A stretch of 64,000 nucleotides of DNA from Phycisphaerales bacterium (lineage in GTDB: Bacteria; Planctomycetota; Phycisphaerae; Phycisphaerales; SM1A02): contig JABABM010000004.1 of the NCBI GenBank assembly GCA_014238205.1, positions 48,644 to 112,643 of the forward strand. The letters run 5' to 3'. Positions 18,422 through 27,033 of the stretch are shown here, one piece after another. The position numbers and the translations under genes are program-made. The notes below the pieces were generated by a model. The model did not search any database. It was not told the origin of the DNA and worked only from the letters and a program-made list of their open reading frames with translations. Within the stretch, counting starts at the first letter, position 1. Each line of letters opens with the position of its first letter.

Positions 18422-19881
18422 TGCATCGAGTCGTACTTGCATGCCTCCTGCTGCTGACTGCGCCTGCATGCGGTGGCGAACTGGCCAACACCCGCTTCAT
18501 CGTCGATGCTGCCGATGGTTTGATCGAGTCCTACACGGGACGTGTCTACGTCATGCTCGGCAGCTCAACCAGGCGTGAACCCCGTCATGGTCCAGACTGG
18601 TTCAATCCAAGTCCCTTCTTCGGAGTGGATGTCGTCGACTGGACACCGGGAACTCCCATCATCTTCGACGAGCAGGCGACCGGTCATCCCTTTGCCATCG
18701 ATGAACTTCCCGAACGGGAATGGGTCGCCCAGGCGGTGTTCCGAGGAGGAGAGAACAGCTCCATCGGTTCTGGTGCCGGCACGGTCTATTCACAGCCCGT
18801 GACCATGCAGATTCATGCTGACACGGTCCTCGTTGCCGACACGCTGGAGCCGGACCGGGGACTTCCCGAGGTCACGGGTCTCGAGTGGGTGGAATTTGAA
18901 AGCCCCATGCTCAGCCGGGCCGCAGGCAGGAGCATCATGCACCGGGCTGGTGTCATAGCGCCAAAGGACCACGACCCACATGAGGATCGAACGTGGCCGG
19001 TGCTCTACGTGATCGGCGGATTCCCTGGAAGCCTGCAGGGCGCCTCGATGTCCATGTGGATGTGGGGATCGACTGGAATTTCCAAGGAAGCCTTCATTGT
19101 CCACCTGGATGCTGAAACGACGACAGGCCATCATGCATTCATTGATTCTGAAGGCAATGGGCCACGGAGCCGCGCCCTCGTCGAGGAATTCATCCCCTAC
19201 CTGGAAAGCAGGTTTCCCTTCAGGCCAGAGCCCTCGGGTCGGTTGCTGACCGGGCACTCATCCGGTGGCTGGGCATCCCTCTGGCTCCAACTGAACTGGC
19301 CCGATACGTTCGGTGGGACCTGGTCGACGGCTCCGGATCCGGTCGACTTCCGCGACTTCCAGCGGATCGACATCTACGAAGAGGGAGCCAATGCGTTCAA
19401 GGACACGTCCGGGCAGCGCCGCGCCGTTGCGCGGCTCGGGACGGAGCGACGCATCTGGTACGACCAGTTCGTGTCAATGGAAGCAGTCTTGGGAGATGGA
19501 GGCCAGATTCGATCCTTCGACTGGACCTTCAGTCCTGTTGGCGAAGATCGGAAGGCCCGGCGACTGATCAACCCCGAGACAGGAGCAATCGATCCAGGAG
19601 TAGCAGAGTTCTGGAAGGCGTCCGACATCAACCTGTTCGTCCAGGAACACTGGGATGAGATCGGCCCCCGCCTGGAAGGAAAACTGCACATCGTCGGGGG
19701 CAGCGAAGACACCTTCTACCTGGATGGTGCACTTCGGAAACTGCAGGAGACGCTCAAGGCTCTCGGATCGGATGCACAAGTGGAAATTGTCGAGGGCGCC
19801 GACCATTCAAACTTCATGACCAAGCCACGCCGACGGCGAATGGCTCGCGACATGATCAACACGTTCAATCAGTCGCCCTGA
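18418..19881 (+). CDS. Secreted alpha/beta hydrolase of the putative esterase (esterase D-like) family
   Basis: 487 residues with a signal peptide (VVLACLLLLTAPACGGE). The N-terminal 150 residues are beta-rich. The hydrolase domain follows, with VLYVIGGFPGSLQGA after the first strand, the nucleophile elbow GHSSGG (about residue 279), and the catalytic His in EGADHSNFM near the C-terminus. The domain resembles PF00756 esterases, which hydrolyse acyl, feruloyl or siderophore esters. The substrate is unknown. It overlaps the toroid protein upstream by four bases and the convergent ctaA by 13 bases. Confidence 0.78.
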   Translation: MMHRVVLACLLLLTAPACGGELANTRFIVDAADGLIESYTGRVYVMLGSSTRREPRHGPDWFNPSPFFGVDVVDWTPGTPIIFDEQATGHPFAIDELPEREWVAQAVFRGGENSSIGSGAGTVYSQPVTMQIHADTVLVADTLEPDRGLPEVTGLEWVEFESPMLSRAAGRSIMHRAGVIAPKDHDPHEDRTWPVLYVIGGFPGSLQGASMSMWMWGSTGISKEAFIVHLDAETTTGHHAFIDSEGNGPRSRALVEEFIPYLESRFPFRPEPSGRLLTGHSSGGWASLWLQLNWPDTFGGTWSTAPDPVDFRDFQRIDIYEEGANAFKDTSGQRRAVARLGTERRIWYDQFVSMEAVLGDGGQIRSFDWTFSPVGEDRKARRLINPETGAIDPGVAEFWKASDINLFVQEHWDEIGPRLEGKLHIVGGSEDTFYLDGALRKLQETLKALGSDAQVEIVEGADHSNFMTKPRRRRMARDMINTFNQSP

Positions 19882-21233
19882 GACTTCTCCAGGCGGTATT
19901 GCCAGGCGACCATGAGAACCGATGCGGCCAGGAGGAGGCCCCCGTTGGCCTGGTGCGCGCTTGTCATCACGACCTCGATGCCCGGGATCGGCTCGTCCGG
20001 GCCTCGACCAAGCACGATGATGGTTGCAGCAATGCCAAGCAGGACCTGGAGCACGACAAGGATGAGGAGGGCCAACCCGATACGTCGCAGGATCGGTTTC
20101 CCCGCCGGGGTCGACATGCCCCTGACTCCATTGATGATGGCAAGCAGCATCACGATGGCTGCCAGGGCGATGTGTCCCATCAGGATGTGGCCGGTTCGGC
20201 TGCCCTCGAGTTGAAGGTCCATGGCCAGGTGGCGATAGACCGCCCCGATGACAAGTTGCAGCAGCAGCAGGAGCAGGAGAGCCCATGCCAGGATGCGACC
20301 GGCATGGGCGCCGGGTGACTCCTTGGAAGAAGGGCCATGCATCCAGGTCCAACTTGTCATGGCTGCAAGGAAGACCAGGCCTCCGAAGACGACCTGGCCG
20401 AAGACACCATGGACGACTCCAAGAGCAGTACTTGGCGAGAGGAGTGACGGGTCCTCGGTCAAGGTCAGTACACCTGTCACACGCAGGCCGCCAAGAACAC
20501 CCTGCCCGATGACCATCAGCAGGACAAGTGAACCTGCCATCCCCACGCTCCTTCGGTGATCACAGGACCAGAGGACGGCGCAGAGTGTCATTGATGCCAG
20601 TCCAACGAACATGCCAGTCAAGCGATGGGCATGCTCGTAGAAGATCCCGCTCTGGAGATCTTCCACCATCTCCGACAGCGGGTAGAGCAGCATGTTGTGT
20701 CCATACGAGTTGGGCCAGTCGGGCACGGCAAGGCCCGCTTCGAACCCGGTGACTATTCCACCGCTTACAAGCATGAGAAATGTCAGGCAGGCACAGACAG
20801 CTGTGAAGACGCCCGGCCAATTCACGACATCGATGTTTTTACTCAGCCCGAAGCCACCCATCCATGCAACCCGACCACCAAGACCCCCGAGGAACATGGA
20901 ACTTGCAAAGAGTCCAAGGCACCACAGGATTGCCATGCCGCTTCCGAGGAGACTGCCGACCAGGAGCAGGTTGATCACTGCCGAGATGAGTCCGACTTCG
21001 ATCCCACGACGCATGGCCCGACCGGCGTTTGTACATCCCCTGTCGAGTGCTGCGGCAAAGCCTCCGCCAATGACAAGAATGACCAGGGTCAGGATGAAGA
21101 TCAGGTCGCCGGCGAGTGAACCTGGCTGCAGGATGGCCGCGTACGAGCAAAGCCACATGAGCGTCGTGGTCGCAAACCCCACTGCAAGTGCACGTGGAAT
21201 CGAATCCCTCCTGGTTTGCATTGCAGCCTGCAC
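19869..21233 (-). CDS. ctaA: Heme A synthase CtaA with an extra N-terminal membrane domain
   Basis: 454 residues from GTG 21233, chosen for GGAGG about 6 bases upstream; ATG 21221 is the alternative. The last 300 residues are a normal eight-helix CtaA: GLAVPDWPNSYG in the first loop, heme-ligand histidines in EHAHRLTG and GVVHGVFGQ, and YRHLAMDLQ and MGHIALA in the second half. The first 150 residues add about four membrane helices absent from ordinary CtaA. The enzyme oxidises the methyl group of heme O to make heme A for the aa3-type oxidase encoded at 23850-28159. It is divergent from ctaB. Confidence 0.9.
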   Translation of the reverse strand: MQAAMQTRRDSIPRALAVGFATTTLMWLCSYAAILQPGSLAGDLIFILTLVILVIGGGFAAALDRGCTNAGRAMRRGIEVGLISAVINLLLVGSLLGSGMAILWCLGLFASSMFLGGLGGRVAWMGGFGLSKNIDVVNWPGVFTAVCACLTFLMLVSGGIVTGFEAGLAVPDWPNSYGHNMLLYPLSEMVEDLQSGIFYEHAHRLTGMFVGLASMTLCAVLWSCDHRRSVGMAGSLVLLMVIGQGVLGGLRVTGVLTLTEDPSLLSPSTALGVVHGVFGQVVFGGLVFLAAMTSWTWMHGPSSKESPGAHAGRILAWALLLLLLLQLVIGAVYRHLAMDLQLEGSRTGHILMGHIALAAIVMLLAIINGVRGMSTPAGKPILRRIGLALLILVVLQVLLGIAATIIVLGRGPDEPIPGIEVVMTSAHQANGGLLLAASVLMVAWQYRLEKSQGD

Positions 21234-21282
21234 GCTTGCCTCCGGATATGACGAGGATGGATGAGCCGGGGATTCTAGTCGG

Positions 21283-21304
21283 TATACTGCCCGATCTGGG
21301 CAGT
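21283..21304 (+). promoter_or_regulatory. Candidate ctaB promoter element with overlapping inverted repeat
   Basis: TATACT (21283-21288) is a good -10 hexamer in the 125-base region between divergent ctaA and ctaB, although no good -35 lies 17 bases upstream. A perfect 7-bp inverted repeat, ACTGCCC-gatct-GGGCAGT (21286-21304), overlaps it and could be an operator. This rests on sequence appearance and position only. Confidence 0.35.
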
Positions 21305-21358
21305 GTGCAAGCCGACACCCCTGTCGAGCCATGCAACAGTTGCTGCCCCTGGAAGACC

Positions 21359-22348
21359 ATGGCAGAACCCATCGCCACACCTTCGACTGACGCAACGACG
21401 CAGACCCTGCCGTCAATCTATGCCACGCTCACGAAGATTCGGCTGAGCATGCTGGTCGTCGTGACGACCGGAGTCGGTTTCATCACGGCAAGCGTCGGGC
21501 CCCTTGACTGGCTCCAGTTGTTCTGGACAGTTGCTGGAACCATGGCCTGCGCCTGCTCGGCAAGTGGGCTGAACCAGGTTGTCGAAGCACGACGCGATGC
21601 GATGATGGAACGAACTCGAAATCGCCCAATGCCCACCGGCGCAATCAGCCCCCAGCATGGGTGGATCTTCTCGATGCTCCTGGGGTATGCAGGACTGTGT
21701 CTTCTTGTAGCCTTCGTGCCACTTCCAGCAGCAGGCCTGGCCCTGCTGACCATGCTGATCTACGTGCTGCTCTATACCCCGATGAAACTGCGTACATCGC
21801 TGAACACGCTCGTGGGGAGTGTCGTGGGCGCCATTCCCCCGATGATCGGGTGGGTTGCTGCAGGGGGTTCCTTTTCCATGGGTGCGTGGATTCTCGCTGC
21901 ACTCCTCTTCGTCTGGCAACTGCCCCACTTTCTCTCGCTTGCATGGCTCTACCGGGAGGATTACGCCCTGGCAGGGTTCAAGATGCTGCCTGGCATCCGT
22001 GGAGGCGAACGGATTACCTGTGAAGTCGTGCTCCTCACCACCCTGCTGCTGGTTCCCCTCGGTCTCACTGCCACGATGGTCGGGATGGCCGGTATCCCCT
22101 ATGCAGTCGTTTCACTGCTGCTGAGCATCGGGTTCCTGATCATGGCATTCTCCTTCTTTCGAAAACCGACCCGGGTCTCTGCCCGGAGAGTCTTCCTGGC
22201 AAGCCTCCTGTACCTGCCGATCCTCCTGGCAGCTCTTGTCATCGATCATCGAACTCCGCCGGCGGGATCCGGTGTACTCATCCTGCAACCTGTTCCTGAG
22301 ACAGCTGCAGTGAATACGCCCGACATACGGAATCCAGATGACTTCTGA
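21359..22348 (+). CDS. ctaB: Protoheme IX farnesyltransferase (heme O synthase)
   Basis: 329 residues, UbiA-type prenyltransferase with about nine membrane helices. ATG 21359 is chosen because it is followed by a short hydrophilic start and then YATLTKIRLSMLVVVTTGVG, the usual family opening. The first prenyl-diphosphate site is NQVVEARRDAMMERTRNRPM; YTPMKLRTSLNTLVGSVVGA and the second loop WRLPHF-like WQLPHFLSLAW follow. It adds a farnesyl chain to heme B to make heme O, the substrate of CtaA. The next gene starts 11 bases before its stop. Confidence 0.94.
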   Translation: MAEPIATPSTDATTQTLPSIYATLTKIRLSMLVVVTTGVGFITASVGPLDWLQLFWTVAGTMACACSASGLNQVVEARRDAMMERTRNRPMPTGAISPQHGWIFSMLLGYAGLCLLVAFVPLPAAGLALLTMLIYVLLYTPMKLRTSLNTLVGSVVGAIPPMIGWVAAGGSFSMGAWILAALLFVWQLPHFLSLAWLYREDYALAGFKMLPGIRGGERITCEVVLLTTLLLVPLGLTATMVGMAGIPYAVVSLLLSIGFLIMAFSFFRKPTRVSARRVFLASLLYLPILLAALVIDHRTPPAGSGVLILQPVPETAAVNTPDIRNPDDF

Positions 22349-23384
22349 AGCACCTCCCCCCCAAGGCATGAGATTGCGTGATGGCTGGTGGGTACTGGTC
22401 GCAGCAAGCCTGCTCTGCCTTCTCCTGGTGAGTTGGGCAATGGCCCCTGCCCTCCTGCGAATGGCGGATCGCCCTCCTGGAGATGGAGCCTCCGTCGAAA
22501 GCTACGGCTTCGATCTCTCCAACAGTGTTCTCGGAACATCCCTCATTGAACCAGCGCTCCTTCACAGGGACATGGTTCCAGTGATTGATGCACCCTCCAT
22601 CCTCGACATGGAGAAGATCGAGACGCTGAACTCGATACGCTCGACTCGCTACCTCGTCTCAAAGGACCTGGTCATCGGGGTCGAGGTCAATGGCCAAGCC
22701 CGGGCCTATCCCATGTCGGTTCTGCATGTGCATGAACTGATTCACGATGAACTGGGAGGAGTGCCGATTCTCGTCAGTTGGCACTGGCCGACCGCCGTTG
22801 CACGTGTTCTGGTACGAGACAGTGCCGAGACTCGATACGGCATCAGTGGACTTGTCGGTGGTGGCAATACCCTCCTCTATGAGCGTGGCAATGATCCGGC
22901 AGGTGGCGAACCGCTTCACTCGCAACTCCTTGCACGGACGATCACCGGGCCGGCAGCTGGAACAGGCATCTCCACACAGCCACATCTCATGACCACCTGG
23001 GCGAACTGGAAGCAGTTGCATCCCTCGACGACGGCTGTTGCGCCTGACCCAGATCTGAAGAAGCGGTACAAGAAATCGAATCCATCAACCTACTACGTCA
23101 ACGACACGATGCTCTTTCCGAGCCTGCTACCGGAAACCGGCCCACCTCCGAAGACCTGGGTCACTCTGGTCGAGACTGACCAGGGCCTCCAGGCCTGGGC
23201 ATGGACCGACCTTCAGAATCGTGCCCTTGATGGAGTTGTCGAGGAAGAGGGACTTCGATTCCGCATCGGGCGTGACCCGGACACCATCGAGGTTCGAGAT
23301 GCAGACACCGGCACGTTGATCGATGCCAGGCATGGCCTGTGGTTTTCCATCAACGCACTTGAGCCTGGATTGAAACTTCACTGA
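22338..23384 (+). CDS. DUF3179 protein, membrane-anchored
   Basis: 348 residues. After a short cytoplasmic start, one hydrophobic segment (WWVLVAASLLCLLLVSWAMA) anchors or exports it. The body has the layout of the DUF3179 family: the conserved VIGVEVNGQARAYPMSVLHV and HELIHDELGGVPILVSW blocks, GISGLVGGGNTLLYERG, and a late LRFRIGRDP. The family function is not established. The start overlaps ctaB by 11 bases, so it is translated with heme O synthase; a role linked to heme or oxidase maturation is an inference from that context alone. Confidence 0.75.
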   Translation: MTSEAPPPQGMRLRDGWWVLVAASLLCLLLVSWAMAPALLRMADRPPGDGASVESYGFDLSNSVLGTSLIEPALLHRDMVPVIDAPSILDMEKIETLNSIRSTRYLVSKDLVIGVEVNGQARAYPMSVLHVHELIHDELGGVPILVSWHWPTAVARVLVRDSAETRYGISGLVGGGNTLLYERGNDPAGGEPLHSQLLARTITGPAAGTGISTQPHLMTTWANWKQLHPSTTAVAPDPDLKKRYKKSNPSTYYVNDTMLFPSLLPETGPPPKTWVTLVETDQGLQAWAWTDLQNRALDGVVEEEGLRFRIGRDPDTIEVRDADTGTLIDARHGLWFSINALEPGLKLH

Positions 23385-23849
23385 CACTCCCAGGCGGTCT
23401 TTCAACCACAACAAACCTCGAAATGGGGCTGCCTTTTGGCAGCAAGTGGGCGAAAGAGCCCCTCATAGAAATGTCGTGGCACATCTCTGATTTGATCGTC
23501 GGGTCGTGTTTAATGAGCCTGCACAGCGGGAGTCATGCTTTCTTCCATGTTCCGTTGAACAACGGGCATCGGGAACCGTCTGACACCCGTAGCCTTCTCT
23601 TCTGCCCGGCAGCACAGCCGGGTGGGCACCCGGCGACCCTCTCTCCATGCCGGGAGCCCGACAATCTCTCCTCTCCCCCTGACCCTCGCGGTCGCCACTC
23701 CTCTGGCGACTGCGGGGGTCAATTTCGTGACCCCTTGCCCCCATCACGAAAGCATGCCGATCTCAGGGCATGAACATCAGGCGGTTGGTTCGCCGCCGTT
23801 CCATCCTGGTTGCAAAGACATGCCGGCTCATGACCGACTGCCAGGCGAA
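23385..23849. other. Gene-free, hairpin-rich stretch between DUF3179 and the oxidase operon
   Basis: No reading frame here looks like protein. The region lies between the ends of two convergent transcription units. It contains GCTGCC-tttt-GGCAGC (23428-23443), two mutually exclusive hairpins at 23605-23633 (CCCGGC..GCCGGG or CCGGGT..ACCCGG), a 16-bp stem at 23681-23720, an alternative GGGGTCA..TGACCCC stem, and CATGCC..GGCATG near 23753-23772. No clean T-run follows any of them. It may be a bidirectional termination zone or a structured RNA. Confidence 0.55.
23681..23720 (+). ncRNA. Candidate structured RNA element, 16-bp stem with two G-U pairs
   Basis: GACCCTCGCGGTCGCC (23681-23696) pairs with GGCGACTGCGGGGGTC (23705-23720) across an 8-base loop. 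Read as plus-strand RNA, all 16 positions pair, two as G-U; on the minus strand the same two positions would be A-C mismatches. That asymmetry favours a plus-strand RNA, downstream of DUF3179. No known RNA family is recognised. Confidence 0.35.
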
Positions 23850-24245
23850 TCAGTGTTCGCTCTTGGGAGCAGCGGGCAGCGCATCGATCATCTGCTGTAC
23901 CTGCTCGGAGTTCGTCTGAATGATCTCGGGCTGGTATTCCTTCGTATCCATCATCGCAAAGGAGATGAAGAGGCCCACCAGGACGAAGGAAGCAACGAAG
24001 ATGAAGGCCGTGAACTGTCGATCCCAACGGAGGTGCATGAAGATGAGCCCGACGATCGTCACCTTTACGACGGCGATACCGATGGCAATGATGATGTTCA
24101 ACTCGGGCAGTTGCAGCTCATTGAAATCGAGTTTCGAGGCCCATACGGTCACGGCCGTCAGGAAGAGAAGCGCGAGACAGGTACCGATCAGCATCTTGTG
24201 CGAAACGGCGTGTCCACCACTGTCATGTCCATCATGTCCACTCAC
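23850..24245 (-). CDS. ctaF: Cytochrome c oxidase subunit IV (CtaF/CoxD-like)
   Basis: 131 residues with a His-rich start (GHDGHDSGGH) and three membrane helices (MLIGTCLALLFLTAVTVWA, LNIIIAIGIAVVKVTIVGLI, FIFVASFVLVGLFISFAMM). This matches the prokaryotic subunit IV family (COX4_pro). The conserved FMHLRWD follows the second helix. It is the last gene of the act-cox operon, 10 bases after ctaE. It is a small structural subunit of the oxidase in the inner membrane. Confidence 0.88.
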   Translation of the reverse strand: MSGHDGHDSGGHAVSHKMLIGTCLALLFLTAVTVWASKLDFNELQLPELNIIIAIGIAVVKVTIVGLIFMHLRWDRQFTAFIFVASFVLVGLFISFAMMDTKEYQPEIIQTNSEQVQQMIDALPAAPKSEH

Positions 24246-24255
24246 GGCGACATCC

Positions 24256-25287
24256 TCATATCAGGTAGAACAATGGGAACAGGAAGATCCAGATGACATC
24301 GACGATGTGCCAGTACAGGCCACCGAGATCTATGGGCGTGTAATACCCTTTGCTGAACCGGCCACGCAATGTCAGCAGGAGCAGCCACAGGATGACACCC
24401 CCCCCGATGACCACGTGAATGCCGTGCAGACCCGTCATCAGGAAGTAGATCGTAAAGAACTTCTGCACATTGGGAGGACGGTCGGGATCCTGCAACGGGT
24501 GCGGAAGATGCGGCTCCTCCCCCGCCTCGTGGTGCTCGGCAAAGTCGAGCTCCGGCCCCTGGTCCTCGAGGTTCCCGATGACCGAGGGCGGAAGAAAGAC
24601 CGCGAACTCTGCAGTCTCCAAGGCCAGTTCATTCGTTGTGAGTCCATCGGGACCGGTCCCTGCAGCGGGAATGACGGAAGGTTCGGCCGTCGGCGGTGGC
24701 AGTGGCATCTCATCGCGAGCGGTCGTCTCACGGGCGAATGCCGCGTTGTGGGCATCCGTTTCCAGCCGTGCATGCGCCATCTCCTGGTCGTGCTCCTGCT
24801 CCAGTGGCAGCCAGAGGTGTGAAGCATTGGGTTCCTCGTAGAAGGCGAATCCAGGCAGGAAGCCCTCGTGGAACTTGTGGCTGTACTCGATGTACTTGAT
24901 CACCATGAAACCGGCAGCACCCATCAACGTGAGTACCAGGCAGATGATGATTCCCTTGCGGTTGCCACGCGCAGCGAAGGTGACTGCCATGGCCATTGTC
25001 ATTGAACTGATGAGCAGGACGCAGGTATTCAGGGCGCCCCAGAACGTGTCGAGGTACTGGCTGCCATATTGGAAGATCTCGGGATGGTTCCCACGCCAGA
25101 CCGAGTAGCCGACGAAGAGTCCTCCGAAGAGCAGGACCTCCGTCGCCAGGAAGAGCCACATGCCAAGCTTGCCCGCCTCGAACTGCTGCTTGGAGTTCTC
25201 CCAGTGGTGGCCAAGATGGTCAGGATGATCGTGGTCATGACCATGATCAGTTCCGTTGGAATCAGGTTGGATCTCGAGTTGAGACAC
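24256..25287 (-). CDS. ctaE: Cytochrome c oxidase subunit III with a large hydrophilic insertion
   Basis: 343 residues. GTG 25287 is chosen for GGAG 9 bases upstream; the open frame begins 15 bases earlier at TTG. The N-terminus is His/Asp-rich. Five helices belong to the short form of subunit III: GMWLFLATEVLLFGGLFVGY opens, and YFLMTGLHGIHVVIGGGV and the final VDVIWIFLFPLFYL close the fold. After YIEYSHKFHEGFLPG, about 120 residues (150-272) of charged, Pro-rich sequence are inserted before the fourth helix; usual homologues have about 20-30 there. Subunit III stabilises the catalytic core and lipid/O2 path. Confidence 0.92.
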   Translation of the reverse strand: MSQLEIQPDSNGTDHGHDHDHPDHLGHHWENSKQQFEAGKLGMWLFLATEVLLFGGLFVGYSVWRGNHPEIFQYGSQYLDTFWGALNTCVLLISSMTMAMAVTFAARGNRKGIIICLVLTLMGAAGFMVIKYIEYSHKFHEGFLPGFAFYEEPNASHLWLPLEQEHDQEMAHARLETDAHNAAFARETTARDEMPLPPPTAEPSVIPAAGTGPDGLTTNELALETAEFAVFLPPSVIGNLEDQGPELDFAEHHEAGEEPHLPHPLQDPDRPPNVQKFFTIYFLMTGLHGIHVVIGGGVILWLLLLTLRGRFSKGYYTPIDLGGLYWHIVDVIWIFLFPLFYLI

Positions 25288-25308
25288 GGTTCGTCGCTCC
25301 AATGAGGC

Positions 25309-27033
25309 TCAGTGGCCCCTTGGTTCCTCCTCGCCGGGATGTGGAATATCCGCTCTCCAGACATAGCCCTGCTCGTCTTCATCCCATTCAAGTACCGAGA
25401 AGTCGTAGCAATCACCGACCGTAGGCGTCTTGGAGAAGTTGTCATGGGGCGGCGGCGAACTGCACTGCCATTCCAGGCTCCGGCCACCCCAGGGGTTCGC
25501 CGGGGCACGACGGCCACCGAACATCGATTGCAGCAGGTATCCGGCCGTCACGAAGAAGCCGACGGCAAGAATATAGGAGCCGATCGAGGAGATGACATGG
25601 TAGATCTGGAAGCCGGCATCGGCGGGATAGGTTGCATATCGACGAGGCATGCCCTGGCTGCCAAGCATGAACTGCGTGAAGAAGGTCACGTTGAAGCCGA
25701 TGAAGACCAGCGTGAATCCCCACCGCCCCCAGTTCTCGTTGTACATCTTGCCGGTGATCTTCGGCCACCAGTGGTGCAGACCGCCGATCATTGCGATCAG
25801 GGCAGAGCCCATCATCACGTAGTGGAAGTGTGCCACGACGAAGTAGGTGTCATGGAGGTGAATGTCGGTTGCCAGTGTCCCCAGGTGCAGACCGGTCAGG
25901 CCGCCTATGGTGAAGATGAAGATGAAACCCATCGCATAGAGCATGGGCGTGTTCCAACTGATCGACCCCTTGTACATCGTTGCCAGCCAGTTGAAGACCT
26001 TGATGGCCGAGGGGATGGCTACAGAGAACGTGATGGCTGAGAAGATCACGTTGACCAGGGGAGACTGTCCCGAGGTGAACATGTGGTGGCCCCACACGAG
26101 GAAACTGAACAGGGCGATTGCAATCGAACTGTAGGCGATGAACTTGTAGCCGAAGATGTGCCTGTGGGAGTGGACGGCGATGAGATCGGAAATGATCGCC
26201 ATGCCGGGAAGGATCATGATGTAGACGGCCGGGTGAGAGTAGAACCAGAAGAAGTGCTGGTAGAGAACCGGGTCACCACCCAGCGCAGGGTCGAAGATGC
26301 CGATGCCGAATGCCCGCTCCACTGCAAGCAGTGCAAGGGTGATCCCCAGGACCGGGGTCGCCATGACCTGCAGAATGGCCGTTGCATAAATACCCCAGAG
26401 GAAGAGTGGCATCCTGAACCATGTCATCCCCGGAGGCCGGAGACGATGAATCGTGACGATGAAGTTCATCCCCGTAAAGATCGAGGAGAACCCGAGTATG
26501 AACGCGCCAGTCACGGCGGGGATCATGCCGCCCATGGCCGAGTTGGGATCCGTGCTGTAGGGCGTATAGAAGGTCCAGCCGGTATCGAGCCCACCCGTGA
26601 GCAGTGCCAGTACGAAGAAAAGTGCACCCGCAACCCACAGCCAGAAACTGAAGAGGTTCAGCCGCGGGAAGGCCACGTCCTTGGCACCAAGCATGATGGG
26701 CAGGACGAAGTTGCCCAGCGCCGCAGGGATGCTTGGAATGATGACCAGGAAGACCATGATCGCCCCGTGCAGGGTGAAGGCCTGGTTGTAATCGTCCTGG
26801 CCCATGATCGTGCCTTCAGGCGTCAGCAACTGGGTTCGCACGAGCAGGGCGAACATTCCCGCGACGAAGAAGGCCGACAGCACGCACGTGAGGTACATGA
26901 TGCCGATGCGCTTGTGGTCGAGGGTGAACAACCACGACCAGGCTCCACGTGTATGCGTGAGATAGTTGTCGCGAGGCGCGAGGTCGGGTTTCGGCATCTG
27001 TCCCGTGTCAAGTGTCATCATGTCAACCACCAT
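25309..27033 (-). CDS. ctaD: Cytochrome c oxidase subunit I, A2-type heme-copper oxidase
   Basis: 574 residues, twelve membrane helices. Heme a and CuB histidines are in [28 protein letters not shown] and [13 protein letters not shown]. The Tyr of HPAVY is the one cross-linked to a CuB His. The usual Glu of the D-channel (GHPEV) is absent; instead the Tyr-Ser pair of YSHPAVY marks subfamily A2, as in Rhodothermus caa3. It reduces O2 to water and pumps protons. ATG 27033 overlaps ctaC by 11 bases; ATG 27021 or 27018 (LTLDTGQ follows) is also possible. Confidence 0.96.
   Translation of the reverse strand: MVVDMMTLDTGQMPKPDLAPRDNYLTHTRGAWSWLFTLDHKRIGIMYLTCVLSAFFVAGMFALLVRTQLLTPEGTIMGQDDYNQAFTLHGAIMVFLVIIPSIPAALGNFVLPIMLGAKDVAFPRLNLFSFWLWVAGALFFVLALLTGGLDTGWTFYTPYSTDPNSAMGGMIPAVTGAFILGFSSIFTGMNFIVTIHRLRPPGMTWFRMPLFLWGIYATAILQVMATPVLGITLALLAVERAFGIGIFDPALGGDPVLYQHFFWFYSHPAVYIMILPGMAIISDLIAVHSHRHIFGYKFIAYSSIAIALFSFLVWGHHMFTSGQSPLVNVIFSAITFSVAIPSAIKVFNWLATMYKGSISWNTPMLYAMGFIFIFTIGGLTGLHLGTLATDIHLHDTYFVVAHFHYVMMGSALIAMIGGLHHWWPKITGKMYNENWGRWGFTLVFIGFNVTFFTQFMLGSQGMPRRYATYPADAGFQIYHVISSIGSYILAVGFFVTAGYLLQSMFGGRRAPANPWGGRSLEWQCSSPPPHDNFSKTPTVGDCYDFSVLEWDEDEQGYVWRADIPHPGEEEPRGH

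Noticed and set aside
23601..23640. Cobalamin riboswitch, RNase P RNA or tmRNA in the structured gap
   Set aside because: The conserved cores of these RNAs are not present on either strand, only simple stems.
23423..23773. 116-codon plus-strand and 94-codon minus-strand frames in the structured gap
   Set aside because: The composition is Pro/Ser/Arg-rich with no regular structure. The region is better explained by hairpins.
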